Assembly: GCF_030463535.1 (NCBI RefSeq)
Contig: NC_132893.1
Location: 23,912,782-23,976,781, forward strand
Source of the DNA: Salminus brasiliensis
Taxonomy: Eukaryota > Chordata > Actinopteri > Characiformes > Bryconidae
Direction: 5' to 3'
DNA: 64,000 bases
Shown one piece after another: positions 21,723-35,590 of the stretch (positions within the stretch are counted from its first letter, which is position 1; each line of letters begins with the position of its first letter). A program made the translations under genes and the position numbers. The notes under the pieces are model-generated. The model searched no databases. It saw only the letters and a list, made by a program, of their open reading frames with translations, and had not been told where the DNA came from.

Positions 21723-23464
21723 TCACACGTGATTGTATTGCATAAATAATTAACATATTTTGTGTGAATCCATCATTTCACACAGGGGACTAAGCAAATG
21801 GGGACAGTTCTGTGACCAGAATACAGCTCCAATGTTACTCATAGTATAGGAAGCCTGTTCACTTTCTATTTCTCATTGACTTCTGAGGTTGTTGTCATTC
21901 TGTAGTGAAGTGCCGTGGCCAGTATCTTTGAGATAAAGGTTTCTGTATGTGAAATATTTATGACATTTTTTCCTATTTTACTGCCTGAGTGCCCCAGTGC
22001 CCAAAACACAATGGGTGTAACCAAAGTGGATCCCTTCTCCCTCATTAATATTGTGATTTATAGGGGGCGAGACTATTAAGTTGACTAAGTAGTGGTAGAA
22101 ACACAAGTAACAAGTGACACTTCCCGATCTTTCTCATGTGTCAGCGAGTGGCCAAGCTGTGTTTAACCCCCTCTAAAAGCCTACGGCCCACCGGAGGACC
22201 GAAAGTGTTATTACAAGTGTCTATTACCAAAGAACAGCCCCACCAGTTCTTATAGAAGTCCCTGTAGTTACTAAGTAATATGTGTTAGTGGGTAATAAGC
22301 AGTAAGGGGTTAAGATAACACAGTAGATTTACTAACAGCACACTAATAACACTACCTGACTAAGACCTGAAACATATATGGAGGAATGAGAGAGAGATAG
22401 AGAGGTCTACAGAAGTGCAGACTCTTCTCCTCCTCTCTGAGAAAGATATATTTTTTGTATCTGTAGATAACTGTAGGTCTTGTGCAGAACATTGGCTGTG
22501 TCTTCAGACGTCCAAACCTGCTGAAGCATCAGCAGTGCAAGATAGCAGACGTCCTTGCTTTTCACACCTACCTTGTGTGTAGGAACGTAGCAAATGACAA
22601 TGTCACCATCGTAAAGTCCAAATTATCACTGAACCGTCACACCTGCAGGTCACAAACAGAACATAAAGCAAACCATCACCTCTTATCAGAGCTGTGGTGG
22701 AAGGTTGACTCCCTGAAAGAGAAAGCACAATAAAAGAGACAGGAAGCGCTGATGGCAACAGCAGATAGCACAACTGGAATGGCAGTTTGGATTAGGTCTG
22801 GTAATCATCTCATCTAGTTGTTGATGATTTAGAAATCTGGGAATTTAACAATTTATTCATTGAGTGTGGACAAAACGGACTGGTCCAAGGTACGCCATGT
22901 GCGTTCACAGTGTGGAGTAAGCAAAGTGTCCAACGGTACGTCAAGTGCTTTTGTGGCTGATCGAAGTCTAAGATATGGAAAATAAGAAGTGTCAGAGACT
23001 GTACGAACATCACAGTTGTTACAGTGTGATACGCTGTCCGTGTTCCGGGCGTCATTCTTTCTATTACAAGCCAGTGTACTGTCACTGAAGCACTCACACT
23101 GCTGATGAATTATCTGGGGACAAAAACACATTTCAGAACATGTACATTACATTATTGACACCTTGCACACCAAAGACGTGAAGGAAGTATCAAACTTGTG
23201 TGCCCTTTTTCCTGCCAGACTCTACACAATTACTACAATCTACAATAATATCAGCATAAATATAATTTAATAAAAGTGCACACATTCAGGAACTGTTACA
23301 GAGGGCAAACACGTGTTCTCAGCACTGTGGCTGTATGATTCAGTGGGTAATCTCACATTTAACAGGCCAAATCCAGTTACCACAGCCACAATAAAGCTTG
23401 TTACAGCTTAGCACTAAGCTAACAATCTTGTACACTTCTCCACAATGAGTGCGTTACAGAAGCT
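21723..23464. other. Intergenic region without supported genes
   Basis: Short frames only. The frame ending at 22733 contains SELWWKVDSLKEKAQ, which faintly resembles ORF1-type segments of fish non-LTR retrotransposons, but I cannot prove that. The minus-strand frames at 22810-23131 are unassigned. Confidence 0.3.
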
Positions 23465-23661
23465 TTAGCCTAAGCTGTGACATTGAAAGATCATGCATGA
23501 AGTCATTCATGGGACATAGTGGAACAAAGTTGAACAGATAAAAATCAGCAGTGCACTTGTTTCTTTGTCATGTGAAACTCTGTGCAACAATGGGTTAACA
23601 ACATGTCATGTAAACACGTCTTTCACATACAAAGCGTGAAATTCTTGACACGCCAGAGAAT

Positions 23662-23868
23662 ATTATTATTCTCAGAGAATTTATTATTCTCTGGTCTGTA
23701 CTGTGTTGTGTTGTCTGTCCACACTTGTTTGTTTGTGTTGCACTTGTGTCTTGTATGCACTGTCTATGTTGCACCATGGTCCTGGGGGAACGTTATTTCG
23801 TTTCACTGTGTACTCTGTATGTAGTTGAAATGACAATAAACCCACTTGACTTGACTTGACTTGAAGAA
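23662..23868 (+). mobile_element. 3' tail of a non-LTR retrotransposon inserted in unit 1
   Basis: The segment reads TTGTCTGTCCACACTTGTTT, then GTCCTGGGGGAACGTTATTT, TTGAAATGACAATAAACCCA and four TTGAC units ending TTGAAG. This is the short tandem-repeat 3' end typical of fish L2-like LINEs. It interrupts sequence that is contiguous in unit 2 (CCAGAGAATGGCAG), so it arrived after the duplication. The start of the block has an inverted repeat of CCAGAGAATA and TATTCTCTGG type. Confidence 0.7.
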
Positions 23869-24269
23869 TAGCAGGTCTTCTCCATTACCTGGCAGAGTAG
23901 ATTCCTATGGAGAAGACTAGTCTGGTAATATATATACAATGTCTGTTTGCTTGGAGAATAAGAGCTATAGTATAATAGAATAATAGAATAAGCTCAGCCT
24001 TGGTTAAGCTGAGGCATCCTTGGCCCCAGCAAAGCCTTAGCAGCCTCAGTAACTAATCAAATATAAAATACAGTTTTTGTTTAGCAAAAATTAAAATTAC
24101 AGATTGTGTTTACTGCTTCTCAATTAAAAGAAAAGCATAAGAACATTTGTTATTTGGCCAATGGTGTCCAAGCAGGGGTAGGGCCACAGACTTTTGAAGG
24201 CCCCAAGCAAAACTGTACTTTTGAGGCCTTCTTCAATATGACACTTGCCCACTCATCTTAGAATCTGTG

Positions 24270-25045
24270 GAGGAATAAAAAAAGAAACTGAAATAAAGCA
24301 CGTCAGTAATGTGTTCCCAGTTATTTTGAGCAAAAAGAACAGAAAGCCGTGGACACAGGCTCACCAAAATTGGAAAGTTGAAGATCTGGACAAAAAAAAA
24401 AAAAAACACCTTTAGGAAGATTTAATAGACCCTGAAGTGGTGATTAACTATTCTACTGACTTCCATGGAAGAGTCATCAGAAGAAAAGCTTTCTTGTGTC
24501 CAAACACAAAATTCTGCAAGTTCTGTAGACTGATGCCGTTCAAATAGAACTCTTGGCTGCAATGAACAAAGGTATGTTTGGAAAAAGTTAGGGTGCAGAG
24601 TTTATTTAAAAAGAACACCTCTCCAACTGTTAAGCACAAGGGTGGATTGATCGTACCAGTGGCACAGCGAACATCTAATTGGTAGAGGGAATAACTGATT
24701 CAATTAAAGCAAACCTCACAGTCTCTGTAAAAAACCTGAAGATGAAAAGATGGCTTCCACAGCACGGCAATGATCCCAAACACACCTCAAAATCTATAAT
24801 GGACGACCTCAAGAGATGCAAGCTAAAGGTCTTGCCATAACCTTCACACTCCCCCGACCTGAACATCATTGAAGGTCTTGCTCAAGATGCTCAACGTGCT
24901 GTTTCAGACTTTCAGAAATTAAGTTTGTGCTTTTAGGAATCTTAACAAAATGCTATAGAGAAACCTTTGTTCAGAGAATGCCAGTGATGTTTGGAGGGCA
25001 TTCTTGAACATGCTGGCCTTAGTGCTACTCAGCCTGCAAATCAGT
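24270..25045 (+). mobile_element. Degenerate Tc1/mariner-type transposase, copy in unit 1
   Basis: Frames decayed by stops still show ACTGTTAAGCACAAGGGTGG (TVKHKGG, cf. the TVKHGGGS motif) near 24628-24647. Near 24765-24875 there is GGCAATGATCCCAAACACAC (GNDPKHT) and TCCCCCGACCTGAACATCAT (SPDLNII), the DPKHT and SPDLNPIE catalytic-region signatures. It is not active. Confidence 0.8.
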
Positions 25046-25340
25046 ATACTGGTCATTCCTCCTATAAAAATCCTCCTTTATTCTCAAGGTTTCAAAAGAG
25101 TGTTCTAGAGTTCTATTAAGGTCTAAAGTGTTCAATCTAACGTGATCTATGCCCATAATGAAGCAATATAACATTGACACATTACATTAGAGATGATTTA
25201 GGCAACAAATTGTTTTGAATTTTAAAACCACTATCTTGATTTAATCATAGCATGTAATGAATTACACAGGACAGTTGAACCCATGGGACAAAAGACAAAG
25301 CAGATAAGGGAGACCAAGGATGACAATCGATCAACTTGGG

Positions 25341-27170
25341 CAGCCTAAGCTGTGACATTGAAAGATTGTAAGTCACGCATGGGACATAGCTCTAACATAG
25401 TTGAAGAGATAAAAATCAGCAGTGCACTTGTTATTTGTCATGTGAAACTGTGCAGCATGGCTTTACATCATGTCATGTAAATGGGTCTTTCACATACAAA
25501 GTATGAAATTCTGGACATACCAGAGAATGGCAGTTATGGTCTTCTCCATTACCTCCATTACATCCCTATGGAGAATATTAGTGTGGTAAGTAGTAGGTTT
25601 GGAATAGATTATGGACATCTTATATCCAATGTCTGTTTGCTTGGAGAATAAGAGCTATAGTTATAGACTAAGCTTGTCTTTGGCTAAAGCTGAGACATCC
25701 TTGGCCCCACCAAAGCCTTGGCAGCCTCAGTAACTAATCAAACATAAAATACAGTGTTTTCTTTAAGCAAAAATTAAAATCATAAATTGTGTTTACTTCT
25801 CAGTTAAAAAAGGACAAAGAAATTGTGTCATTTGGTCAATGGTATCCAAAAAGGGCTAGAGCTAGACTTTTGAGGCCTCCTTCAAGGTGACCCTTGCCCA
25901 CTCATCTTAGAATCTGCGGAGGAATAAAGAAAGAAACTGAAATAAAGCATGTTAGCATCGTGTTCCTAGTTATTTTGAGCAAAAAGACAGAAATAGAAAG
26001 ACTGTTAAATTTTCCGAAAGGACCTTGGAGTGGTCTGCAAGTCTTGTAGACTGATGCCGTTCAAATAGAACTCTTGGCTGCAATTAACAAAGGTATATTT
26101 GGAAAAAAGTTAGGGTGCAGAGTTTGTTTAAAAACAGAACACCTCTCAAACTGTTAAACACAAGGGTGGATTGATCGTGCCAGTGGCACAGTGAACATCT
26201 AAATGGTAGAGGGAATATCTGATTCAATTAAACAAACCTCACAGTCTCTGTAAAAAAGCTGAAGATGAAAAGATGGCTTCCACAGCACGGCAATGATCCC
26301 AAACACACCTCAAAATCTATAATGGATGACCTCAAGAGATGAAAGCTAAAAGTTTTGCCATAGCCTTCACACTCCCCTGACCTGAACATCATTAAAGGTC
26401 TTCAGATGCTCAACGTGCTGTTTCAGACTTTCAGAAATTAGGTTTGTGCTTTTAGCAATCTTAACAAAATGCTGTAGAGAAACCTTTGTTCAGAGAATGC
26501 CAGTGATGTTTGGAGGGTATTTTTGAGCATGCAGGCCTTAGTGCTACTTAGCCTGCAAATCAGTATACTGGTTTGATGGGAAATCCTCAACAGCTTTGAA
26601 TTTTTGGGCACATTTTCATTCATGAAATTCATGATCTAATCACTCTGTGTTGTTTCTGCTCTACTTGTATTCTGTATGTGTGCAGTTTTGTACACATTTA
26701 ATTAGTTTGTGTTTAGTCACATATAAACAATGTTTATTAATATATTAATTTCAATTATCCTACAAAGCTTAAATTACAGGCTTTGCCATGTATACCCTGC
26801 TACTTTAGCAAAATCATAGCCTTGTCTTTTTCTTTTCTGGAAATTTTGTAATTATTTATACTCCATGTTCTGAATTTGTAATAGAGAGATGAAACTCAAT
26901 ATCAATATTGCTCTAATGTTCCTCCTAAAAATCCTTTATTCTCACGGTTCTAAAAGTCCACTGGGGTCTAAGTGTTTTTTGAACATGATCTATGCCCATT
27001 ATAAAGCATTATAAATTGTTTTGAATTCTTAGAAAACACTGTGAGTGAAACCATCTTGATTTAATCATAGCATGTAGTGAAGTACACAGGACAGATAAAC
27101 CCATGGGACAAAATACATCAAAGCAGATAGAGACCAAGGATGACAAATGATAAACTTGGACAGGTCTGCA
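25341..27170. repeat. Tandem duplication, unit 2
   Basis: Second copy of the 23465-25340 unit, without the LINE tail and with a partly deleted Tc1 remnant (about 25900-26570). It ends at GACCAAGGATGACAAATGAT followed by AACTTGGACAGG. About 300 bases before its end (26580-26900) is sequence not obviously shared with unit 1. Confidence 0.85.
25900..26570 (+). mobile_element. Degenerate Tc1/mariner-type transposase, copy in unit 2
   Basis: It carries the same signatures as the unit 1 copy: GACTGATGCCGTTCAAATAG, ACACAAGGGTGGATTGATCG, GGCAATGATCCCAAACACAC and CCCCTGACCTGAACATCATT. About 70 bases that lie between AAGATCTGGAC and TGCAAGTTCTG in unit 1 are lost here. It was copied as part of the tandem unit rather than inserted separately. 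Confidence 0.8.
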
Positions 27171-27344
27171 GCGGAGAGATGCAGGCAAGCATAACAGGTG
27201 TAGCAGGAAGGTGAAGGCAAGAGTGACAATAGATTTTGCAAATCTGACTACCTTGTTTATTTAGTGTGTGTGTACTGTTGTATGTAAAGATTGGGGCACG
27301 TCTGGCCAAATGACACACTTTATCATTTTTTAATTTTTCAGTAA

Positions 27345-27630
27345 GATGGGCAAATCAAGACATGAACGCCAAGAACCGGCATGAAAGCTTAGCTGAGTCA
27401 GAAGGGTGGTACTCTGTTACACTGTGCAGCATTGCTTGCACAAACATAATGTTCAGGGTAGAGTGATAAGAAGGAAACCTTAACGTTTCTGGTATGCAAT
27501 GGTCAGTACCTACCAAAAGTGGTCCAAAAAAGGACAACCGGTGACAGCCTTGATTTGACCTCAGATCTGTTGTGGTGGCACAAGGGGCACCTACTCAAAT
27601 TTAGGCAGGTGATATTAATGTTATGTGTAT
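27345..27630 (-). mobile_element. 'ATCAGCC...ACATTAAAACC' family fragment, copy 2
   Basis: It starts AAGATGGGCAAATCAAGACA and contains AATGGTCAGTACCTACCAAA, AGTGGTCCAAAAAAGGACAA, TGTTGTGGTGGCACAAGGGG and the closing AGGCAGGTGATATTAATGTT. These correspond to the body and one terminus of the family in copy 1. Confidence 0.65.
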
Positions 27631-27639
27631 TTTTATTTA

Positions 27640-28285
27640 GTAGTGAATATGTCTATGCCACTATGCTGCTGCACACCCCATGAAATTACCTGTATTGACT
27701 AAAATGCTGTATTGCATCTGACAGCTGCCAGTCAGCATCAGAGCTGACTTTTTTAAAAATTAAATCTAATAATAAATCCATGCAATAAACAGTCCCAGAT
27801 AATTGCTGAGGACTGATGATTGGTTCGAATCCTGGGTTATGCTGCTTGCCATTAGCAGAGAGAGACAGAGAGAGCACACTTGGCCTTGCTCTCTCACATC
27901 ACTCCTAGTGTGATGTTGGTCAGCACAGGCGTTCACATGAACAGGCATTGGGTAATTGTCCTTCCAAATTGGGTAGAAAATGGGGCTCAAATTAAAATAA
28001 ATTATTGAAAAAATTTGACAGTCACAGAAAATCACTGGTTTATATATGTTGGTGGGAAGAGGATAAATAATAAATCTAACAGCCAATTAGAGCCTCTAAG
28101 TATTCAGTGTGTCTCTAGTTGTAGTCCAGGTGAGCCTGTGCATTAAATCTCTCATTATAATGGCTCAATGTTTACAGATTTGAAAAGTCTTAAATACTTA
28201 AGACAACTCCTTAAATATGAAATCTCTTTTTATGGTAAGCTATAGAATCCCTCCCTCATGGTTGGTGGGAGGGAGTAAGAGGCAG
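27640..28285. other. Region upstream of the histidine N-acetyltransferase gene
   Basis: No supported gene. 27820-28010 contains CAGAGAGAGACAGAGAGAGC and a body resembling a short tRNA-derived SINE (GGTTCGAATCC at 27820-27830 is a B-box-like word), but I do not see a clear A box. Confidence in any call here is low. Confidence 0.3.
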
Positions 28286-28378
28286 CAGGGGTTTAAATAC
28301 AGCAACAATTTGCAAAATGTATCACAGACTTCTTAGGACTCAGGACACAGCTTTCTTTCAGACTTTTCTAACCAAAAG
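28286..28378 (+). promoter_or_regulatory. Candidate promoter and non-coding exon 1 of the histidine N-acetyltransferase gene
   Basis: GTTTAAATAC at 28291-28300 is TATA-like, and about 30 bases on the sequence reads to a consensus donor ACCAAAAG|GTAAGTCC at 28378/28379. With the coding exon beginning near 30296-30326, this would give an intron of about 1.9 kb. Transcript evidence would be needed to confirm the join. Confidence 0.45.
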
Positions 28379-28559
28379 GTAAGTCCAAAATGCACATCAT
28401 TGTACTACCAGTTTTGTTCAATACTGAATAGTCATATCCTAGATATGCCTCAGAATTTCTATGTCCACTTTCATTGTAGTCTTGACTGAAGATTATTCAG
28501 TACAGTTTCCTTGTATGATTTCTTTCTAACTAACCTTCTTTCACTACTTGAACAAATGT

Positions 28560-28935
28560 AAGGGCCACCTGCCCATTCATTGTTTCTTCCAAAACCAGGG
28601 GTATTAAAAAGTTAATCCTGCTTTTAACTGTCCATGGGAGGCTTTCTAGATTTGGGAACAATGCTGTGAGGATTTAACTGCAGGGACAAGAGCCTTAGTG
28701 AGGTCAGGATGTAGGATCATTACCACTTCACCTCATCACCAACTCACCAGCACCATCATTGCAGAAAACACAGTTCCACTGCTTAACAGCTCAATGCAGG
28801 GGAGCTTTATTCCCCTTCTAGCACACACCTTCCATTAGGCAGGGTGCCAATAGGTTCATGTTTATCTGCTCCAGGGAGTCCTATTATATTGGCAATACTT
28901 CTCTAGAGGGACCAGACAAGTTGTGTTTGCCTAAT
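28560..28935 (+). mobile_element. 'TGTCCAAATGTTTGTGGACA' repeat, copy 3 (intronic)
   Basis: Recognised from TTCATTGTTTCTTCCAAAAC, GGTATTAAAAAGTTAATCCT, TTAGTGAGGTCAGGATGT, CACAGTTCCACTGCTTAACA, GGTGCCAATAGGTTCATGTT and TATCTGCTCCAGGGAGTCCT, the body words of the family in plus orientation. Both ends are eroded. It lies in the putative first intron of the histidine N-acetyltransferase gene. A further fragment of the 'ATCAGCC' family follows at 28985-29100. Confidence 0.75.
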
Positions 28936-28984
28936 TGTGATGGCTGGGTCAGGGCATCTCCAAACCCTCAGACAGATGTGGAGG

Positions 28985-29100
28985 TTTGCATGCAGTGATC
29001 AGTACATATCAAGACCTTCAGAGGTCTTGTAAAGTCAATGCCTTGAATGGGCAGGTCTGTTGTGGCGGCACAAGGGGTACCTACTCAATATTAGGCAGTT
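28985..29100 (-). mobile_element. 'ATCAGCC...ACATTAAAACC' family fragment, copy 3
   Basis: GCATGCAGTGATCAGTACAT, TTGTGGCGGCACAAGGGGTA and CCTACTCAATATTAGGCAG are the same body words as in 27480-27625. Short and terminally truncated. Confidence 0.6.
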
Positions 29101-30325
29101 AAGTTAGAGCAAAGGCTAGAGTCACTTTAGAGTCACATGTCATCCTGTTGCACAAAAGCATCCTATCTCGAATATAATAACTTTACAGAAAGAGGGGAAA
29201 AAACTTTAGAACTTTCAATGAAAGTAAATGTAAAAAGAGTTTATTCAGAGTCATTGTGTAGTATTTCTATTGCTTCAAGAGATACATGTTTTGGTGCAAC
29301 AGCAATTATATTCTGGTTAATACTACTAAAGCTTTTGAATTTAACTTAGACCAAGCTTTGGGTATTAAATTACTCATTCTCAGACAGAAGCCTTTCCTTT
29401 TACAGAGCCTAATTAGCCACTCTCATCAACATTTTTTCACAGCTTAAATGGAGTTCTATCAACGGCAAACAAACCTATAAATAAACATTCTTTCGATTTG
29501 TTAGTACTGCTAACCATAGCCAATCATGATCTTGTCAGCACTGTTAACAACAGATTAATAGAACTGCAGCTTGTCTAATAGCAATGTTAATTGATCATGA
29601 ACATTTATGATCTTTGGTTGTGGTCAGAAAACATTTAGTGACTGTATGAATAACATTAACAACATTTCCCCTGATGAAGTATATAAGTCATGTGCACTCA
29701 ATCCATAAGTTGTCACTGGTTTTCTGCAGGATTGGACTAAACACTCTGTGTTACATGCAGTAATACATAGCAGGGTGGAAAGGAGCTAAACAGTGTAGGC
29801 TTCTCCAGACACTAGGCCAAGAACCCGCAGTCGTAGCAGAAGTTGAAACACAGCAAACATGGCTATGTTTGGCCTAAGCTAAGGCTTATAAAACCCATCA
29901 AAGTTCTCCAGAATGGTGCACAAACACCAACAACGGTCATTGCTGCTATGTGTCTAGCAGCATATTGCTGCACAGCATCCAGTCTAGTGCTTAATGGTTG
30001 AATAGTTACTGTATACTGTATAAAAGAGCATTTGCATAGTTTTCTGTCTGTGTTAATTGAATTGTGCAACTGTAAGTTCACTATGATACTAGTTTGGTAA
30101 AAAATGCAGGTCAGTGAGATCTGCTCATTGTTTTGGTGAGTATAAATTGTACTTGGGCTATGTTTGTTATTTGTATGCCTTGCTGAATCGTGTGTTGTAG
30201 GTGAAAGTTTTAGTGTAGTGCATATGAAAATAAAGAGTAAATTTGCTTGTGTGTAATCTGTGGCTGTTTCTGCTCAACTTTGGACACATTTTAGTATGTT
30301 TTTACCTGTTTTGTTCAAGGCTGCT

Positions 30326-32240
<1,915 letters not shown>

Positions 32241-32875
32241 GACAAAAATGACAGCACAATGCAAAATTTTGCAGTATTATTTTTAGCACAAAATCAATAT
32301 CACAGAATTTCAGTCTTTTCAAAATTAAACTACAGCAGAAAATATCAATGGGTCATTTGTACTCTCAAGGTGGTTGTTTACTTTTGCAAGGGACTTTATG
32401 TATTTTCGTAATTATATATGTTTGACAACGTTTCACATTTGTTGATTATACGAAATTGGGACCGTTTTTAAGGCCATAGTAGTTACTATGATAATTCCCT
32501 AACATCTTTTTAAGATCTAACACTTCATTTGCATTGTAACACCTGGTTATGTAATAATAGTTAGAGAAGGAGGGGGTTGGAACTCAGTTGGTAAAGAAAG
32601 AGGGCATACTGAAATTTGGTAGAGAACAGGTTGATTCACAGGGACAGCACAATACGTTTTTTCTTTTTATAGTAAGCCAGTTTCAATATCAGTAAATGTT
32701 TGGTTGGTAATCAAGGGCTTTTGAAAAAAATTGAAAAGGGATTAATTATTAAATTGTTCATGAAAGAGAATGTTTACATGAAGAAAACTGCTTACCAATA
32801 AGAGTTAACAAATCAGGTATTGTAAATGTATTATAACTATGTTATACTATTTATAATGTATTTATTTGAATAACA

Positions 32876-32881
32876 AATAAA
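32876..32881 (+). terminator. nat16: Polyadenylation signal AATAAA of the histidine N-acetyltransferase gene
   Basis: AATAAA about 640 bases after the stop codon, in AT-rich sequence. A second AATAAA at about 33321-33326 is an alternative. Confidence 0.45.
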
Positions 32882-33779
32882 CATCTGGGGCAGTATATTC
32901 AGTACTCAGCCATTGTTACTTTTCAAAGTATTTTACTCCACATACACAGACACAGAAATTCTTGTTATTCTTAACTATATTTATCATATTTTTATTTATT
33001 CAATTTAATGTTTACTGAATTGTAATTTTACTCAGTAACATGTTTGCACAATACTGTGTATTGTATGTGCATATACGTTTTTTCTGAGTAAAACAAAAGA
33101 AGAACCCAAAAAACAAAAACAACAACAAAAAAAAACTGTAATAATGTTTAGTAGATTTTTGTTCTTGTCTTTGAATTATGGATGCAATTTTCTCAATTTC
33201 CCCTTATTTCCACAGCTTCCATGCAAAAAGCATGGACATCTTCCAGAGATGTTATGTCTTCCATGATCTGTATTTGTATTGTTGCTTTGTATGTATTCTA
33301 ATATTGGTATTACTCTGAGAAAATAAACATTTATTCACAGGATAAACAGCATTACAGAGTATGGCCTTTTGCACACTACTGTGCGTACAGTATACAGTAC
33401 ATTATTGATTGTGATATTCCCTAGTTTCCAGCACTAGATCCACCATACTGTTTTCCATGAATTCCTTTCTCCCACTGGCAAATGTGACATGCTCTGTCCT
33501 TTCTTCTCCTTCAAATCAACATTACATATAAAAACTCCCAAGATGTGTGGGCAGACTGATTACTTTGGATAGCAAATAAAATTACAACCAATGAGAGTAG
33601 TCATAGGTGTCTTGGTGGCCTTCAAAAAAGCAATAAGAGCAATAAGCAATAATCGCACAAAATCTGAATCACAAAATTTGCTTTATCACTTAGACACTAA
33701 CGCACTTGTCTCTCAATAGAATTTCAAGCTTGTGTGTTAGTGAACCATTTGGTTTTCACCCCCAAATTATAACAGAACA

Positions 33780-35590
33780 AAATTCACAGAGACGGTTTAA
33801 AATTCTGTCATGCTGGTCCAGAAGATTAGCTAACATTGGCTATGTCTGATAACGTTTTTCCTGACTGCTACAATCAGTGTATGGTGGAATCTAACCGAAA
33901 AATCTACCTAGCCACAAAAGGAGGAGACAAGCTCTAATGATTTGCTTCAGGGAAATAATGGCGTACATTCGGCATATCAAAGAACTGTTTATTTTCCCCT
34001 GTAGGCAGGTAAGCTGTGCTAGTATACTAGTGTCAAATGATGTTGCTGTTTGTTCTTAACATACATGACAATGTGTGAGAAATGCTGAAAGTCAGTGTTG
34101 AAAGGCTGTGAAAATATTGCATGTGGCAGGTGGCTATGGAGTCAACACTGGTAGTTGATGACAGACTCACTCTGGTGGCTCAAGGCCTGAGGGTGAAGTC
34201 AGGGCAGAAAGAGGGCGGAAGCTTGCCCTGGAAGTTTCATAATTTTACAGAACTCTACATCTGAGACATCTACCCCACTGTGCGCTGCTGCAGGGCAGTT
34301 AACGATGACGATCTGGGGCCAGACAAACTGCGCAGCTTTGTAGAGCTGGATAAAAGGGTAAGCCACGTTCTGAGTATGAATCATTCACAGGAGCCTTGGT
34401 CCTTTCAAGCTTTCTATCTGGTGGAATTCTACAACAGTGCCACATTACAGCTTATAGCTAAGCCCTTTAATGCTTTTCATTTGGACAAATGGAATCTTAA
34501 AATAAGACTAGCAACCTTTAATTCAAAACTCTCAGTGAAACTCTACCAGTGAGGTCCAAAAATACCCTAAACAGCAGCACTGCATGACAATAAACTCTAT
34601 ATACAGTATATATACTGTATATACATACACGCTACATAAACACTATATACAGTAAGCCTTGATGCTCATCTAAATGCAGTTAAATGGAAAATGTTGGGCA
34701 CATGTCCTGGGTTTGGTTTCACATGAAAAAAATCAAGCACAGTAAAATGCATCAACAACCAATGGCATGAATGTTATTGGTCAGATCTGTCTGGGGCAGG
34801 AGCAAGAAAGTACATAAGAAAAGGTGTTCTGGACAGGGGCGTATTTCTGGGCAATTTAACGCAACGACAGAGATGGCCTTTGTTCATAGAAGCAGTAATC
34901 ATCTGGGCAATATACCACTTGGCTGTGTGAGCCCTCTGGCCCAAATCTATTGGTCCTCAACCGACAGCGATTTCTGTATTTACACTTCCCCAAACGAATT
35001 TCACCAAGGGTAAAATGAGCCAGAGCCCAAAAAAGTCCAGGTATAAAATGCTCTTAGAATCAGATGTTGAAGGACCATTTCTCTGAGAGCACACCAGAAA
35101 AGGCAAGGCGATATTGGGGCTCGTTTCGCCTGTTCGGAAAAAAAGATTATATCATTGTTTATCTTTTCAGAATTTCCAAAAACTATTCTGTGTAGCCAGG
35201 ATTGCCACTGATATGTTTTTTTTTATCTATTAGCTCAGTTCACTTCAAATGTCTAGCTTTCAGGTGATGTCTTAATTCAAAAGCCACCCCTCTATTCTAA
35301 GAAAGAAGGCCCTCACCTGGATTGATTATAGCCTGCATAGCCCTTTGTTTCTCTGCCTCCTCCTACCTTACCAGTACTCTTTAATGGAGGTTCAGTATTG
35401 GCCTGTTTGGGTCAGAAGGTGTTCTGGTACATAGAGCACTGTTAGAGCCTATCTGGGGAGGCTCAGGAGGAAGCTGCAGAAAGTGTTCTGGTAAATGTGT
35501 TCCTGCACCCATCCCTGCTAGCAGTTCTGTGAGAACATGCAACTCATCTGTGAATTAAGTTCTTGCTGAAAAAGAGATCTTTCTATTTGC
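33780..35590 (+). pseudogene. nat16: Tandem pseudogene copy of the histidine N-acetyltransferase gene
   Basis: Three blocks align in order with the intact gene about 3.1 kb upstream. 33780-33940 matches exon 30598-30792 but has lost codons and its frame. 34130-34357 matches exon 30976-31197, with acceptor CAG and donor GTAAGC kept. It is 228 bp, reads in one frame and is broken by a single TGA where the parent has Arg. 35270-35590 matches part of the last exon with several indels. Shared intron words such as TTCTTAACATACATGACAAT (34049 and 30899) show a DNA-level duplication, not a retrocopy. No exon matching the N-terminal coding exon was found. Confidence 0.9.
34590..34640. repeat. Palindromic ATATACAGTATATATACTGT cluster
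   Basis: TATACAGTATATATACTGTATATAC is built from inverted TACAGTATA/TATACTGTA words. Short, AT-rich and probably simple-sequence derived. Confidence 0.6.

Larger units (their letters stand above)
23465..25340. repeat. Tandem duplication, unit 1
   Basis: The unit starts at AGCCTAAGCTGTGACATTGA and ends at AACTTGGGCAG. Unit 2 (25341-27170) repeats the same order: AAAATCAGCAGTGCACTTGT, TCTTCTCCATTACC, TGCTTGGAGAATAAGAGCTA, GCCCACTCATCTTAGAATCT, GACTGATGCCGTTCAAATAG, a Tc1-like tail and GACCAAGGATGACAA. Both units contain many substitutions and small gaps, so the event is not very recent. Unit 1 has an extra block (23662-23868) absent from unit 2. Confidence 0.88.

Noticed and set aside
22482-23131. 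Possible retrotransposon or unknown gene frames
   Set aside because: Only one short segment (WWKVDSLKE) looks familiar; evidence too thin for a call beyond an intergenic note.
27820-27850. GGTTCGAATCC as a tRNA or SINE B box
   Set aside because: No A box or cloverleaf could be built around it.
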